From Pseudoxanthomonas sacheonensis (GTDB lineage: Bacteria; Pseudomonadota; Gammaproteobacteria; Xanthomonadales; Xanthomonadaceae), in contig NZ_PDWS01000005.1 in NCBI RefSeq assembly GCF_010093305.1, positions 62,001 to 126,000 of the forward strand: DNA of 64,000 nucleotides, given 5' to 3'. Under the pieces are notes generated by a model. The model had not been told where the DNA came from. It did no database searches and saw nothing but the letters and a program-made list of their open reading frames with translations. Shown piece after piece: positions 8,910-18,434 of the stretch (position 1 is its first letter; each line of letters opens with the position of its first letter). A program made the translations under genes and the position numbers.

Positions 8910-9442
8910 TGCCCCTGTTGATCGTCCCGGTCGTCATTCTGGTTCTGCTGGTCTTGTGGCTGCTGTTGCTGCCGCTGTCGTTGTGGCAGCGCTATCGCCT
9001 GGGCAAGGCGCGGCGCAAGGCATGGCCGTGGGCGGTGAGGCTGAATTCATGGGTGCTGCTGTTTTCCGCGGGCCTGTTCGCGGCGAGCATGGCGCTTACC
9101 GGGTTGTGGTGGCCCGGTGCGCTGGGTTATGCCCTTGCGGGAATGGGGGCAGGTCTGCTCACCGGCGTCGTCGGTCTGTGGCTCAGCCGTTTCGAACGGA
9201 CCCCGCAAGGCCTGTATTACACGCCCAATCCATGGCTGGTGTTGACGTTGACGCTGTTGGTGGCCGCGCGCATCGCGATGGGGTTCGTCGAAATGTGGCG
9301 TTACTGGCAGGGCCGCGATGCGCTGTCGATGCTCCCGGTGCTCGATCATGCCAGCCTGTTCGCCGTGGCCGGGCTGCTGCTGGGCTACTACCTCAGCTAT
9401 ACCTGGGGCTTGCGGCGCCGGTTGCCGCCGCGCAGGTCTTAG
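8909..9442 (+). CDS. Integral membrane protein, DUF1453/CcdC-like
   Basis: 177-aa protein with an extremely hydrophobic N-terminus (LLVLWLLLLPLSLWQRYR) and about five membrane helices. A mid-region FERTPQGLYYTPNPWLVLTLTLLVAARI resembles the DUF1453/CcdC family, where helices surround a short polar loop. Coupled by a one-base stop/start overlap to the EamA gene. The family match is by eye only and the function is unknown. Confidence 0.65.
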   Translation: MPLLIVPVVILVLLVLWLLLLPLSLWQRYRLGKARRKAWPWAVRLNSWVLLFSAGLFAASMALTGLWWPGALGYALAGMGAGLLTGVVGLWLSRFERTPQGLYYTPNPWLVLTLTLLVAARIAMGFVEMWRYWQGRDALSMLPVLDHASLFAVAGLLLGYYLSYTWGLRRRLPPRRS

Positions 9443-9465
9443 GGGAACCTCTAAATAATTCGGAT

Positions 9466-9537
9466 GTCATTCCGAGCGCAGCGAGGGATCTGCTGTTGTG
9501 CAGGGGAAAACAGATCCCTCGCTACGCTCGGGATGAC
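9466..9537. repeat. Hairpin repeat, GTCATTCCGAGCGCAGCGAG family
   Basis: Two 27-base arms (9466-9492 and 9511-9537) almost perfectly complementary around a short loop. The element recurs at 22971-23056. It may also act as a terminator after the upstream membrane-protein gene. Confidence 0.85.
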
Positions 9538-9563
9538 AGGACAAGAGTTGTTCAGGCCTTACT

Positions 9564-9854
9564 CTAGAAATCCTCGACGATCTCGATCGCGCTCTCGGTA
9601 CGTACGGCCAGCGCTTCGGCCACGGCATGGATGCGGCGCACGGCTTCCTCGTTGGGCGCTTCGATCTCGATGTTGTGCAGCCCCGGCGATTCGTCGTCCG
9701 GCAGGCCGTAGGAACTGGAGTCGTCGTCGTCCATGTGCGGCATCAGGTCGGCGACTTCCTCGACATGTTCGATGCCTTCTATCGCCTCCAGCGCATGGAT
9801 GAGTTCGGAAGCGGCGTATTCGTTGCCGGTGACGCGCAATCGCACTGTGGGCAT
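9564..9854 (-). CDS. Conserved hypothetical acidic protein
   Basis: 96-aa acidic protein starting MPTVRLRVTGNEYAASELI, with a central Asp-rich segment (HMDDDDSSSYGLPDDE) between two predicted alpha/beta segments. The beta-alpha-beta outline suggests a small ferredoxin-like fold, as in ACT or DUF503-type proteins, but no family is recognised. No signal peptide. Stands alone between divergent repeats. Confidence 0.65.
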   Translation of the reverse strand: MPTVRLRVTGNEYAASELIHALEAIEGIEHVEEVADLMPHMDDDDSSSYGLPDDESPGLHNIEIEAPNEEAVRRIHAVAEALAVRTESAIEIVEDF

Positions 9855-9994
9855 GGCTTGATCCGCTGGAACGGGGGAGGAAATACCGTAGCCACTGCCG
9901 CGCGAAGGCGAAGTGAGCGGGATCTGTCAGCCGGGTGACGGTTTCGCCGCGCTACCGACGGCGTTGGGCCCATTGGATTGGATAGTTGCAATGG

Positions 9995-10024
9995 AAACGG
10001 CGAGCCCCGTGGGACTCGCCGTTT
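9995..10024 (-). terminator. Hairpin terminator after ompW-like gene
   Basis: AAACGGCGAG and CTCGCCGTTT form a perfect 10-bp stem. It lies 55 bases beyond the stop of the OmpW-like gene and could act in both directions. Confidence 0.55.
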
Positions 10025-10078
10025 GCCGTTGCCGACGCAGCTATTCCGCTGCGAAGCGTTGGATCAGGACGCTCCCGA

Positions 10079-10714
10079 TCAGAAACGCGCGCCCAGGCCC
10101 ACGCCGATGGTCCACGGGTTCATCTTCAGTTGTTCGCCGGTGCCCTGGCCGGCGACGTTGACGTCGGCGTCGCCCTTCATGTAGCGCACATCGGTGCGCG
10201 CGAACCAGCGGCTGTTGATGTTGAAGTCCATGCCCGCGGTGGCGATGGCGCCCTTGGTGCTGTCCAGGCCCACATGCAAGCCGTCGCCGGAGATATCTTC
10301 GTTGCTGAAGTTGGACTGGTAGTAGCCCAGGCCCACGAACGGGCGCATCACCGCATCGGCATCGCGGAAGTGGTACTGGCCGCTGAGGGCGAGAGGCTGC
10401 TGTTCCACCGTGCCTATCTTGCCTTCCGGACCGCGCACGCGGTGGTTGAACTTGTCCGCGGCGCCCCACAGTTCGATGGCGATGTTGTCGTTGACGTACC
10501 AGCTGGCGCTCAGCGTGGGCGCGGAGGCGCCGTCGATGTCGAGGCCGGGGGTCGGATTGGAATCGGGTTCGAGGATCGCGCCGCCGCCGACGATGGCGAT
10601 GCGCTTGCCCGATGCGGTATCCGTGGACGAAGCGTCGGTATCCTGCGCGAATGCGGAAGGCGCGAACGCCAGAGCGGAAAGCAGGGCGATGCTCAGGGGG
10701 CGAAGTGAAGACAT
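10079..10714 (-). CDS. OmpW family outer-membrane protein
   Basis: 211-aa beta-barrel precursor. The signal peptide covers about residues 1-24 (LSIALLSALAFAPSAFAQ, cleaved after Ala). The mature part has alternating aromatic strands, with APTLSASWYVNDNIAIELWG, PFVGLGYYQSNFS and a final strand ending in Phe (NPWTIGVGLGARF), as expected for Bam-dependent assembly. ATG at 10714 is preferred to the upstream ATG because GGAGAG is 8 bases before it. OmpW proteins form narrow hydrophobic channels; substrate not visible. Confidence 0.88.
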   Translation of the reverse strand: MSSLRPLSIALLSALAFAPSAFAQDTDASSTDTASGKRIAIVGGGAILEPDSNPTPGLDIDGASAPTLSASWYVNDNIAIELWGAADKFNHRVRGPEGKIGTVEQQPLALSGQYHFRDADAVMRPFVGLGYYQSNFSNEDISGDGLHVGLDSTKGAIATAGMDFNINSRWFARTDVRYMKGDADVNVAGQGTGEQLKMNPWTIGVGLGARF

Positions 10715-10940
10715 GATGATTCTCTCCATGTGTTTTTATTTGGCCCGGGGAGTGGGCGCGCACACCGTAACGATCGATGCATGAATGCGAACCGGCGCGC
10801 GAATATTTGTTAACGGAAATTTTCATGCTCGCTTCAGTCTGGCGCTTTTCATGTGCTTTACATAACAGTGCATTCAGACACATGCTGTTGTTTCACGGAC
10901 CTTCCGTTCGCTTCGGCCGACAGCAATAAGAGGAAAGGAA

Positions 10941-11390
10941 ATGGTCAGCAGCGCAGCCGCAACCGTCGAAGCCTATCTGGCCGAACTTGCGCCCGAACGC
11001 CGCGCGGTGGTGGCCGCGGTGCGCACGCTGGTCAACGCCCATCTGCCCGAAGGTTATGTGGAAGGCATGCATTGGGGGATGATCAGCTGGGTGATCCCGC
11101 TGGCGCGTTATCCGGTCACCTACAACAAGCAACCCCTGGCTTACGCCGCGCTGGCCGCGCAAAAGAACAACTACGCGCTCTACCTGATGTGCGGATACGC
11201 CGATCCGCACGTCGAGCAGGACCTGCGCGCCGCTTATGCCGCGGCCGGCCTTAAGCTGGACATGGGCAAAAGCTGCCTGCGCTTCCGCAAACTCGATGCG
11301 CTGCTACAGCCTGCGGTGGCCGCGGCGATCGCTTCGACCCCTGTGGAAACGTACATAGCGCGCTATGAAGCCAGCCGCGTGCGAAACTAG
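10941..11390 (+). CDS. DUF1801 domain protein
   Basis: 149-aa soluble protein of the DUF1801 (YdhG/Fra-like) fold. It carries TVEAYLAELAPERRAVVAAVRTLV, the conserved GYVEGMHWGMISWVIP and a C-terminal MGKSCLRFRKLDAL. Family members include proteins proposed as iron chaperones, but function is not settled. AGGAAAGGAA precedes the ATG. Confidence 0.82.
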   Translation: MVSSAAATVEAYLAELAPERRAVVAAVRTLVNAHLPEGYVEGMHWGMISWVIPLARYPVTYNKQPLAYAALAAQKNNYALYLMCGYADPHVEQDLRAAYAAAGLKLDMGKSCLRFRKLDALLQPAVAAAIASTPVETYIARYEASRVRN

Positions 11391-11414
11391 GGCCCGTTTC
11401 ACCGGTATTGGCGC

Positions 11415-12428
11415 ATGCGTCCTTCCAAGAACGATCCTGCCGACGGCAGAAAGAGCGACAGTCCGACCATGGCCGACTTGGCCAAGGTGGCCGGCGTCTC
11501 CGCCATTACGGTGTCGCGCGCGCTGCGCGACAGCCCCCTGGTCAATCCGGAAACCCGCGCGCGCATCGCCGAGATCGCGCGCCAGTATGGCTACGCCTTC
11601 AATGTCAGCGCGCGCAATCTGCGTCTGCGCCGCAGCATGACCGTGGCGGTGGTGGTGGAGATGAAACCCACCCTGGAGCGGCAGATGTCCGGGCCCTATC
11701 CGCTGGATCTGCTGGGCGGCATCACCCAGGAGCTCACTTCCTCCGGTTACAGCGTATTGCTGACTTCCCTGCAGGGCGGCGCGCTGTCCCATGTGCAGGC
11801 GGCCGATGGCGTGATCCTGCTGGGGCAGGGTGCGCACGAGGACGCGATGCACCAGGTGCAGGAATGGGGACGGCCGATGGTGGTGTGGGGCGCGGTCAGC
11901 CGGCACGAATCGCACGTGGTGGTCGGCAGCGACAATCGCCGTGGCGGCGCATTGGCCGCGGAAAGATTCGTGGCGCTGGGCCGCAGCCGGCCGGTGTTCC
12001 TGGGCGATCCGGCGCACGCCGAGTTCGCCGAGCGGCTGGAGGGATTCGCCGAAACCCTGGGCAAGTACGGCATCGCGCCGTTCACACCCATGGTTTCCAG
12101 TTTCACCGTCACCGCAGGCGCCGAAGCGGTGCATGCGTTGCTGAAGGAGCATCCGCAGATCGATGCCCTGTTCGCCGCCAGCGATCTGCTGGCCATCGGC
12201 GCCATCCGCGCCCTGATCGAATGCGGGCGGCGGGTACCGGAGGATGTTTCGGTGATCGGCTACGACGACACCCCGCTGGGCGCCACCTACGTGCCGCCGT
12301 TGACTTCTGTGCACCAGAACTTCATCGATGCCGGCGTACTGCTGGCCCGCAAGATCCGGACCCTGATCGAGGGCCAGCCGGCCACGTCCGAGACGCTGCC
12401 CACCCACCTGGTGTTGCGCGCCACCTGA
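11415..12428 (+). CDS. LacI family transcriptional regulator
   Basis: 337-aa repressor-type regulator. The N-terminal helix-turn-helix is at residues 19-45 (TMADLAKVAGVSAITVSRALRD), followed by the hinge (NLRLRRSMTVAVVV) and a periplasmic-binding-protein-like sensor domain ending SVIGYDDTPLGATYVPPLTSV. It precedes the GH65 fusion gene, whose promoter holds GTTATCGATAAC, a good LacI-family operator. Most likely it senses a sugar from the pathway encoded downstream. Inducer is unknown. Confidence 0.93.
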   Translation: MRPSKNDPADGRKSDSPTMADLAKVAGVSAITVSRALRDSPLVNPETRARIAEIARQYGYAFNVSARNLRLRRSMTVAVVVEMKPTLERQMSGPYPLDLLGGITQELTSSGYSVLLTSLQGGALSHVQAADGVILLGQGAHEDAMHQVQEWGRPMVVWGAVSRHESHVVVGSDNRRGGALAAERFVALGRSRPVFLGDPAHAEFAERLEGFAETLGKYGIAPFTPMVSSFTVTAGAEAVHALLKEHPQIDALFAASDLLAIGAIRALIECGRRVPEDVSVIGYDDTPLGATYVPPLTSVHQNFIDAGVLLARKIRTLIEGQPATSETLPTHLVLRAT

Positions 12429-12610
12429 GCGCGGTTGTCTGCTGCGTTGCAGCGATTGGCGATGCTCCGCCATTAGGACACGTCACCTTCACGGGGTGCC
12501 GTTCTATATTCCAAGCCATTGTTTAACAAAGCTATTTACGGTCGAGAGCAGAGTATTTCGTATTACACGGCTGCTCAGAACGGCCGCGGACTTTGGCTTG
12601 GCGATCTTTT

Positions 12611-12651
12611 GTTATCGATAACTTGACATCGATAACAATGCTTCCTAGCTT
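12611..12651 (+). promoter_or_regulatory. Promoter and LacI-type operator of the sugar locus
   Basis: TTGACA (12623-12628), 17 bases, then TAGCTT. The perfect palindrome GTTATCGATAAC (12611-12622) directly abuts the -35 box. A second half-conserved copy, ATCGATAAC, lies inside the spacer. Binding there would block polymerase, fitting repression by the upstream LacI protein. Confidence 0.7.
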
Positions 12652-12708
12652 GCCTCCCCGCCGGCATCGCCGCCGGCATGAGGCAACAAGAGCCGGGGGT
12701 AGGAACGC

Positions 12709-15700
12709 GTGGCGGATGCAATCCACGACACAGGTCGGACGCAGGGCGCACGGGCGCCTCTCGATCCCTGGCGCCTGCGGCAAACCAGCTGCGAACCCGC
12801 GCAGCGGGCGCGCGACGAAAGCCTGTTCGCGCTGGCCAATGGATCGCTGGGCGTGCGCGGCGGTTTCGAGGAAGACGACAGCCCCAGCGACGGCAGCTTC
12901 CTGGCGGCGGTGTTCGAAAAGAACCCCATCCATTATCACGAGCGCCTGGCTGGCTTCGCGCGCAGCACCGACACGCGGGTGCCGGTGGCCGAAGGCAAGG
13001 GCATCGGCCTATGGCTTGGCGACCGCCGCGTGCATCTGGATCAGGCCGAATGGCTGCAGTTCGAGCGCTCGCTGGATCTGCGCCGCGGCGCGCTCGACCG
13101 CCGCCTGAGCATCAGGACTCCTGAAGGCCACCGCATCGAGATCCACGCCGAACGCGTGGTCCCGCTCGCGCAGCCGGCGCTGCTGGCGATCCGTTTCAGC
13201 GTCGCTTCGCTGGATTACGAAGGTCCGCTGACGCTGGTTTCCTTTATCGAAGGCGGACGCCAGGCGGTCGAACAAGGCGACGATCCGCGCATCGGCGTCT
13301 CCGGCGGACAAGGCATGGAAACCTTCGGACTGCATGCGGACGCGCACGGCGCCCAGCTGTCGCAGCGCGCCTCGGGCAGCGGCATCGAACTGACTTGCGG
13401 GCAGACGCACCGCTTTGCGGCTGACGATCTGTCCTTCGTGGAGGCGCAAGCGCAAGACGCGCGCGTCGAGCAGCGTTTCCGCGCCTCGCTGCGCCCGGGT
13501 CGCGCCGTCACCCTGGAAAAGTTCGTGGCCTACGCCGTCGGTGGCGATGAAGCCAGGCGCCAGGATCGCCTGCGGACGGCGTTGCAGGAGGCGACCGCAG
13601 CGGGCTTCGACAAACTGGCGGCCGGCCAAGCCGATGCGCTGGCCGATTTCTGGCGCCACGCGGAGCTGTCCATCGACGGCGATGCGGCGACCGAACAGGC
13701 GCTGCGTTTCAACCTGTTCCATCTGCTGCAATCGGCGGGACGCAACGGCGTCGACGGCACCGCCGCCAAAGGATTGACGGGCGAGGGCTATGAAGGCCAT
13801 TGCTTCTGGGATACCGAAGCCTTCGTGTTGCCGGTGATGGCTTTCACCGCGCCGGAAGTGGCGCGCGCCATGTTGCTGTACCGCTACCGCACGCTGGAGG
13901 CCGCGCGCGCGCACGCGCGCGAAATGAACCACCCGGTCGGCGCTTTGTATCCCTGGCGCACCATCGACGGCGGCGAAGGTTCCGCGCATTACCCCAGCGG
14001 TTCGGCCGCCTACCACATCAATGCCGCCATCGCTTATGGCATCGGGCTGTACCTGGAGAGCAGCGACGACCTGGATTTCCTGGACCAGGCCGGTGCGGAA
14101 ATGCTGTTCGAAACCGCGCGCATCTGGCCGCAGGCCGGGCATTTCAATCCGCGCCGCGGCGGCGCCTTCTGCATCCACGAAGTCACCGGACCGGACGAAT
14201 ACACGACCCTGGTCAACAACAACTACTACACCAACCGCATGGCCCAGCGGCATTTGCGTTGCGCAGTCGCCGCCTGGCGCTGGCTGTCGGGGGAACGCCC
14301 GCAGCGGATGCGTGAACTGTCGGAGCGCTTGCAATTGGAGGCGCAGGAAGTGGAGCTGTGGCAACGCGCCGCGGACGCCATGTATCTGCCTTACGACCAG
14401 GCGCTGGGCATCTTCGAGCAGGACGACGGGTTCCTGGACAAGCCGCGCTGGCCCTTCCCGCTGCACGGAGCGAGCGGCGAGCACCGCCCGCTGCTGCTCG
14501 ACTACCACCCGCTCACCCTGTACCGCCATCAGGTGTGCAAGCAGGCCGACGTGGTGATGGCGCTGGTGCTGGCGGGCGAGGAGATCGAACTGTCGCGCAA
14601 GCGCCGCAGCTTCGACTATTACGAAGCCGTCACCACCCACGATTCCACTCTGTCCGCGCCGGTGTTCGGCATCCTGGCCGGCGAAGTCGGCCACGCGGAC
14701 AAGGCCTGGCGCTATTTCCACGACAGCGTGCGGGTGGACCTGGACGATCTGCACCGCAATACCGACCACGGCGTGCACATGGCCGCCATGGCCGGCAGCT
14801 GGCTGGGGCTGGTGCAGGGGTTCGGCGGATTGCGCGTGCGCGAATCGCAACTGCATTTCGCCCCCAGCCTGCCGCAGGCGTGGAACGGCTACGGCTTCGA
14901 CTTGCGCTGGCGCGGGCGCAGCCTGCGTGTGGATGTTTCCAGGACCGGCGTTACTTACGTTCTGCGCGACGGCGAAGCGCTGACCATTCATCACGCAGGC
15001 CGCGCGCTGGAACTGCAACCCGGACAGGCGCAGACGCTGGCGCTGGCGCCGGAAGCGGCTTCCGAAGTATTCCCCCGCCTCTGTCAGGCGTTGATCTTCG
15101 ATCTGGATGGCGTGCTCACCGATACCGCGCACAGCCATTACCGGGCATGGAAGCGGTTGGCCGACGAAATCGGCGTGCCCTTCGATCCGCAGACCAACGA
15201 GCGCCTGAAGGGCGTGGACCGCGCCGCATCGCTGGACATCATCCTGGAAAGCGCCGCTACCCCGTTCACCGCCGAAGCCAAACGCGCGCTGGCCGAACGC
15301 AAGAACGGCTACTACGTGGCGGAGATCGAGAATTTCGGCCCGCAGGACCTGTTCCCCGGAGTGCGCGAACTGCTGGAAGCGGCGCGCGCGGCCGGGCTCA
15401 AGCTCGGGCTCGCCTCGGCCAGCCGCAACGCGCCCGCGCTGCTGAGGAAGCTCGGCATCGAAGACCGTTTCGACTACATCGCCGATGCCGCGCGGATCGC
15501 GCGCGCCAAACCCGATCCGGAAATATTCCTGACCGTCGCACGCGAACTGGGCGTCGCGCCGGAACGGTGCATCGGCGTGGAGGACGCCGCCGCCGGCATC
15601 GTCGCCATCCATGCCGCCGGCATGCCGGCCATCGGCATCGGCGATGCGCACGCGCTCGGCCAGGCCGACGCCGTGCTGCCGGATATCGCCGCATTGCGGC

Positions 15701-15723
15701 TGGAGGATTTCGTTTCAACCTGA
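12709..15723 (+). CDS. GH65 disaccharide phosphorylase fused to beta-phosphoglucomutase
   Basis: 1004-aa cytoplasmic fusion. Residues 1-780 form a GH65 phosphorylase: beta-sandwich, (alpha/alpha)6 barrel with GEGYEGHCFWDTE, general acid Glu497 in VTGPDEYT, and the phosphate-site region YRHQVCKQADVVMAL. Residues 793-1004 are a HAD phosphoglucomutase: FDLDGVLTDTA with Asp798 and Asp800, RLKGVDRAASL cap loop, LASASR, KPDPEIF. GH65 enzymes cleave maltose, trehalose, kojibiose or similar with phosphate to glucose plus beta-glucose 1-phosphate, which the second domain would convert to glucose 6-phosphate. Start is GTG with a purine-rich site upstream. Exact disaccharide not determinable. Confidence 0.93.
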   Translation: MADAIHDTGRTQGARAPLDPWRLRQTSCEPAQRARDESLFALANGSLGVRGGFEEDDSPSDGSFLAAVFEKNPIHYHERLAGFARSTDTRVPVAEGKGIGLWLGDRRVHLDQAEWLQFERSLDLRRGALDRRLSIRTPEGHRIEIHAERVVPLAQPALLAIRFSVASLDYEGPLTLVSFIEGGRQAVEQGDDPRIGVSGGQGMETFGLHADAHGAQLSQRASGSGIELTCGQTHRFAADDLSFVEAQAQDARVEQRFRASLRPGRAVTLEKFVAYAVGGDEARRQDRLRTALQEATAAGFDKLAAGQADALADFWRHAELSIDGDAATEQALRFNLFHLLQSAGRNGVDGTAAKGLTGEGYEGHCFWDTEAFVLPVMAFTAPEVARAMLLYRYRTLEAARAHAREMNHPVGALYPWRTIDGGEGSAHYPSGSAAYHINAAIAYGIGLYLESSDDLDFLDQAGAEMLFETARIWPQAGHFNPRRGGAFCIHEVTGPDEYTTLVNNNYYTNRMAQRHLRCAVAAWRWLSGERPQRMRELSERLQLEAQEVELWQRAADAMYLPYDQALGIFEQDDGFLDKPRWPFPLHGASGEHRPLLLDYHPLTLYRHQVCKQADVVMALVLAGEEIELSRKRRSFDYYEAVTTHDSTLSAPVFGILAGEVGHADKAWRYFHDSVRVDLDDLHRNTDHGVHMAAMAGSWLGLVQGFGGLRVRESQLHFAPSLPQAWNGYGFDLRWRGRSLRVDVSRTGVTYVLRDGEALTIHHAGRALELQPGQAQTLALAPEAASEVFPRLCQALIFDLDGVLTDTAHSHYRAWKRLADEIGVPFDPQTNERLKGVDRAASLDIILESAATPFTAEAKRALAERKNGYYVAEIENFGPQDLFPGVRELLEAARAAGLKLGLASASRNAPALLRKLGIEDRFDYIADAARIARAKPDPEIFLTVARELGVAPERCIGVEDAAAGIVAIHAAGMPAIGIGDAHALGQADAVLPDIAALRLEDFVST

Positions 15724-15792
15724 CCGTACGAGGCCGCAGAGCCGCGATGGATCCGCAACCAACCTGTCTAAACAAGAGTGGAGGGAACACCC

Positions 15793-18315
15793 ATGCAACA
15801 GACGACACTGATCCGTTACGCACTGTCCGTAGCCATCGCCACAGCCCTGGCGCCGGCATTGGCTTATGCCCAGGAAACCGCCCCGGCAGAGCCTGCTCCC
15901 GCAGAACCTGCCACCGGTAATCAGGAAGCCACCACGCTCGACACCGTGGTCGTCACCGGCAGCGCAGCCGGCGGCGTCAAGAAAATCGAGGCCAGCTACA
16001 ACATCGTCACCGCCAATGCCGAGCAGATAAAACAGGCCAACCCCAAGAGCACGGCCGACCTGCTCAAGATCTCTCCCGGCATGTGGCCCGAATCGACCGG
16101 CGGCCAGACCGGCGCCAACATCGAGATCGCCGGCTTCCCCGGCGGCGGCGACGCGCCGTATTTCTCCACCTTGCTGATGGGCTCGCCGGTGTACGGCATG
16201 CCCACGCTGTCGTTCTTCGAAACCACCACCCTGATGCGCCTGGACGACACCATCGAGTCGGTCGAAATCCTGCAGGGCGGTCCGTCGGTGGTGTTCGCCG
16301 ATGGCCAGATGGGCGCGACCGCCAACTTCTTCCTGAAGACCGGCACCGAAGAGCCGACCGGCAGCGTCGGCGTGACCTACGGCGATGAAGGTCTGTACCG
16401 CCTGGACGGATTTTCCGGCTTCAAGATCGCCGAGGGCTGGTACGGCAGCGTCGGCGGCTTCTGGCGCACTTCGGACGGTGTGCGTTCGCCCGGCTTCAAG
16501 GCCGATGAAGGCGGCCAGCTGACCGCGACCCTGGCGCACGATTTCGACAAGGGTTCGATGGTCCTGTACGCGCGCTACCTCAACGACAAGAACCAGTTCA
16601 TCACTCCGATTCCGTTGATCCAGACCGGTTCGGACAGCTTCAGCGAATATCCTGGCTTCGATCCGCTCACCGACACCTACTACAGCCGCGCGATCCAGCA
16701 TGTGCGTCTGCCCACTTATCCGGGCGGTCCCAAGGATGCCGACCTCGCAGACGGCCGCGGCGCGGACATGTTCTTCGTCGGCGGGAACTTCGACTTCAGT
16801 TTCGACAACGGCTGGTCGATCAGCGACAAGTTCCTGTTCAACGAAGGCGATGTGGACACCAATGCCTTGTTCTCCGGCAATAATCCGGCGACGTTGAACG
16901 ACATGTTGTACACCGCCGGCACGCCGGGCGGCTTCAATCTTCCCGCCGGCTCGGCTACCGCCACCTATGTCGGCGGCGGCGCGGTGCCGCTGGACCAGAG
17001 CGTGATCCAGCAGGGTTGGTGGCATATCCACAAGCACCTGAAGAGCTTCAACAACGACTTCCGCCTGAGCAAGGAGCTGTTCGAAGGCAACACCCTCACC
17101 ATCGGTTTCTACATCAACCACTACACCATGAACGACAAGTGGTCGCTGGGCAATCAGATGCTGATGACCAACACGCCCAACGCCACGCCGATCACGGTCA
17201 GCTACACCGACGGCGGCCAGACTTACCAGCGCACGGATAGCCAGGGCTTCGCCGACTTCGGCGGCTTCCACATCGCCCAGCACGGCAGCGCCACCAACAT
17301 GGCGCTGTATCTGTCCGATTCCTGGCGCGTCGGCAAATGGCTGCTGGATCTCTCCGGCCGCCTGGAGAACCAGGACGCGACCAACAACGTATGCAACCGC
17401 AGTCCGGTGAATCCGGGTGCGGGCGGTCTTGATGGCGACCCGAACACCCTTTACGACAACAATGTCGAAATGTGCAACGGCACCTATGCGCGGACCGACT
17501 ACAAAAAGAGCCATCCGGCCTTCACCGCCGGCGCCAACTATTCGTTCAACGACCACATGTCGATGTACGGGCGCGTCAACACCGGCGGCCACTTCCTGGA
17601 CTTCGACAACGGCATCCGCGGCAGCACCACCGGCAACACGCCGCCGATCCAGAAGATCCGCAACTACGAAATCGGCTTCAAGTACCAGTCGGATCTGTTG
17701 TATGCCGATATCAGCGCGTACCGGCGCGTCTTCAGCGGCCTGCAGTATCAGCCGACCGATGGCGCGGGTACGCCAGTGGGCACACCGCTGATCTATGGTT
17801 CCGATTCCGTGGGCGTCAACTTCATCGGCGCGCTGACTCCGATCGAGAATCTGCGTCTGCAGTTGGTCGCCAACTATCTCGACGGCGAGTACACCGACTT
17901 CAATGCCTGCTTCCCGTATACCGATATCAACGACCAGCCCGCCTGCGCGCCGATCGAAGGCCAGCAGCTGCAACGCCAGCCGAAGGTGCGTTTCATGTTC
18001 ACGCCCAGCTACAAGTTCGTGTTCGACTGGGGCGACATCATGCCGTACGTCACCTATACCCACGTCGGCGACCACACCCAGGACCAGTCCGGTCTGCAGC
18101 AGCTGGGTTCGTACCACACCGTGGACTTCGGTGTGACCTCCAATGTCGGCGAGAACTGGCAGTTCAACCTGCGCGGCACCAACATGACCAACGAACTGGG
18201 ACTGACCGAGAGCAACTCGCGTATCTTCGGTTCGGCCGCCAGTGCGGGTGGTGTGTTGCTGGCGCGTCCGATGGAAGGCCGCGAAGTCAACTTCCAGGCC
18301 AAGTACAGCTGGTAA
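15793..18315 (+). CDS. TonB-dependent receptor
   Basis: 840-aa outer-membrane transporter. The signal peptide ends near ALAYAQ (residue 26) and is followed by a short Ala/Pro/Glu linker. A TonB-box-like TLDTVVVTG and a plug domain come next (about residues 55-185, with VEILQGGPSVVFADGQMG), then the 22-strand barrel ending in a C-terminal Trp (NFQAKYSW). GGAGGG precedes the ATG at 15793. Genomic position between the GH65 gene and a sugar MFS suggests an oligosaccharide substrate. No separate TonB or ExbB gene lies nearby. Confidence 0.92.
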   Translation: MQQTTLIRYALSVAIATALAPALAYAQETAPAEPAPAEPATGNQEATTLDTVVVTGSAAGGVKKIEASYNIVTANAEQIKQANPKSTADLLKISPGMWPESTGGQTGANIEIAGFPGGGDAPYFSTLLMGSPVYGMPTLSFFETTTLMRLDDTIESVEILQGGPSVVFADGQMGATANFFLKTGTEEPTGSVGVTYGDEGLYRLDGFSGFKIAEGWYGSVGGFWRTSDGVRSPGFKADEGGQLTATLAHDFDKGSMVLYARYLNDKNQFITPIPLIQTGSDSFSEYPGFDPLTDTYYSRAIQHVRLPTYPGGPKDADLADGRGADMFFVGGNFDFSFDNGWSISDKFLFNEGDVDTNALFSGNNPATLNDMLYTAGTPGGFNLPAGSATATYVGGGAVPLDQSVIQQGWWHIHKHLKSFNNDFRLSKELFEGNTLTIGFYINHYTMNDKWSLGNQMLMTNTPNATPITVSYTDGGQTYQRTDSQGFADFGGFHIAQHGSATNMALYLSDSWRVGKWLLDLSGRLENQDATNNVCNRSPVNPGAGGLDGDPNTLYDNNVEMCNGTYARTDYKKSHPAFTAGANYSFNDHMSMYGRVNTGGHFLDFDNGIRGSTTGNTPPIQKIRNYEIGFKYQSDLLYADISAYRRVFSGLQYQPTDGAGTPVGTPLIYGSDSVGVNFIGALTPIENLRLQLVANYLDGEYTDFNACFPYTDINDQPACAPIEGQQLQRQPKVRFMFTPSYKFVFDWGDIMPYVTYTHVGDHTQDQSGLQQLGSYHTVDFGVTSNVGENWQFNLRGTNMTNELGLTESNSRIFGSAASAGGVLLARPMEGREVNFQAKYSW

Positions 18316-18365
18316 GCCTGCAAGCCTGAGACGGTATTCCCTCCCATCGCGGGAGGGTAGAGAAG

Positions 18366-18389
18366 GCATCCCGGTGCGCCGGGATGCCA
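18366..18389. terminator. Hairpin after TonB receptor gene
   Basis: GGCATCCCGG-TGCG-CCGGGATGCC is a perfect inverted repeat just beyond the receptor stop codon, with weaker hairpins on both sides. No T-run follows, so a processing or REP role is equally possible. Confidence 0.45.
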
Positions 18390-18434
18390 TATTCCGCATG
18401 CAACGGCCGCCCTGCGGGCGGCCTGGAGTCGTCG

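Noticed and set aside
13009-15651. 880-codon minus-strand frame opposite the GH65 gene
   Set aside because: No ribosome site or domain; the plus frame has intact GH65 and HAD motifs.
15715-18399. 894-codon minus-strand frame opposite the TonB receptor
   Set aside because: Composition is typical of antisense to a GC-rich gene and the plus strand has signal peptide, plug and barrel features.
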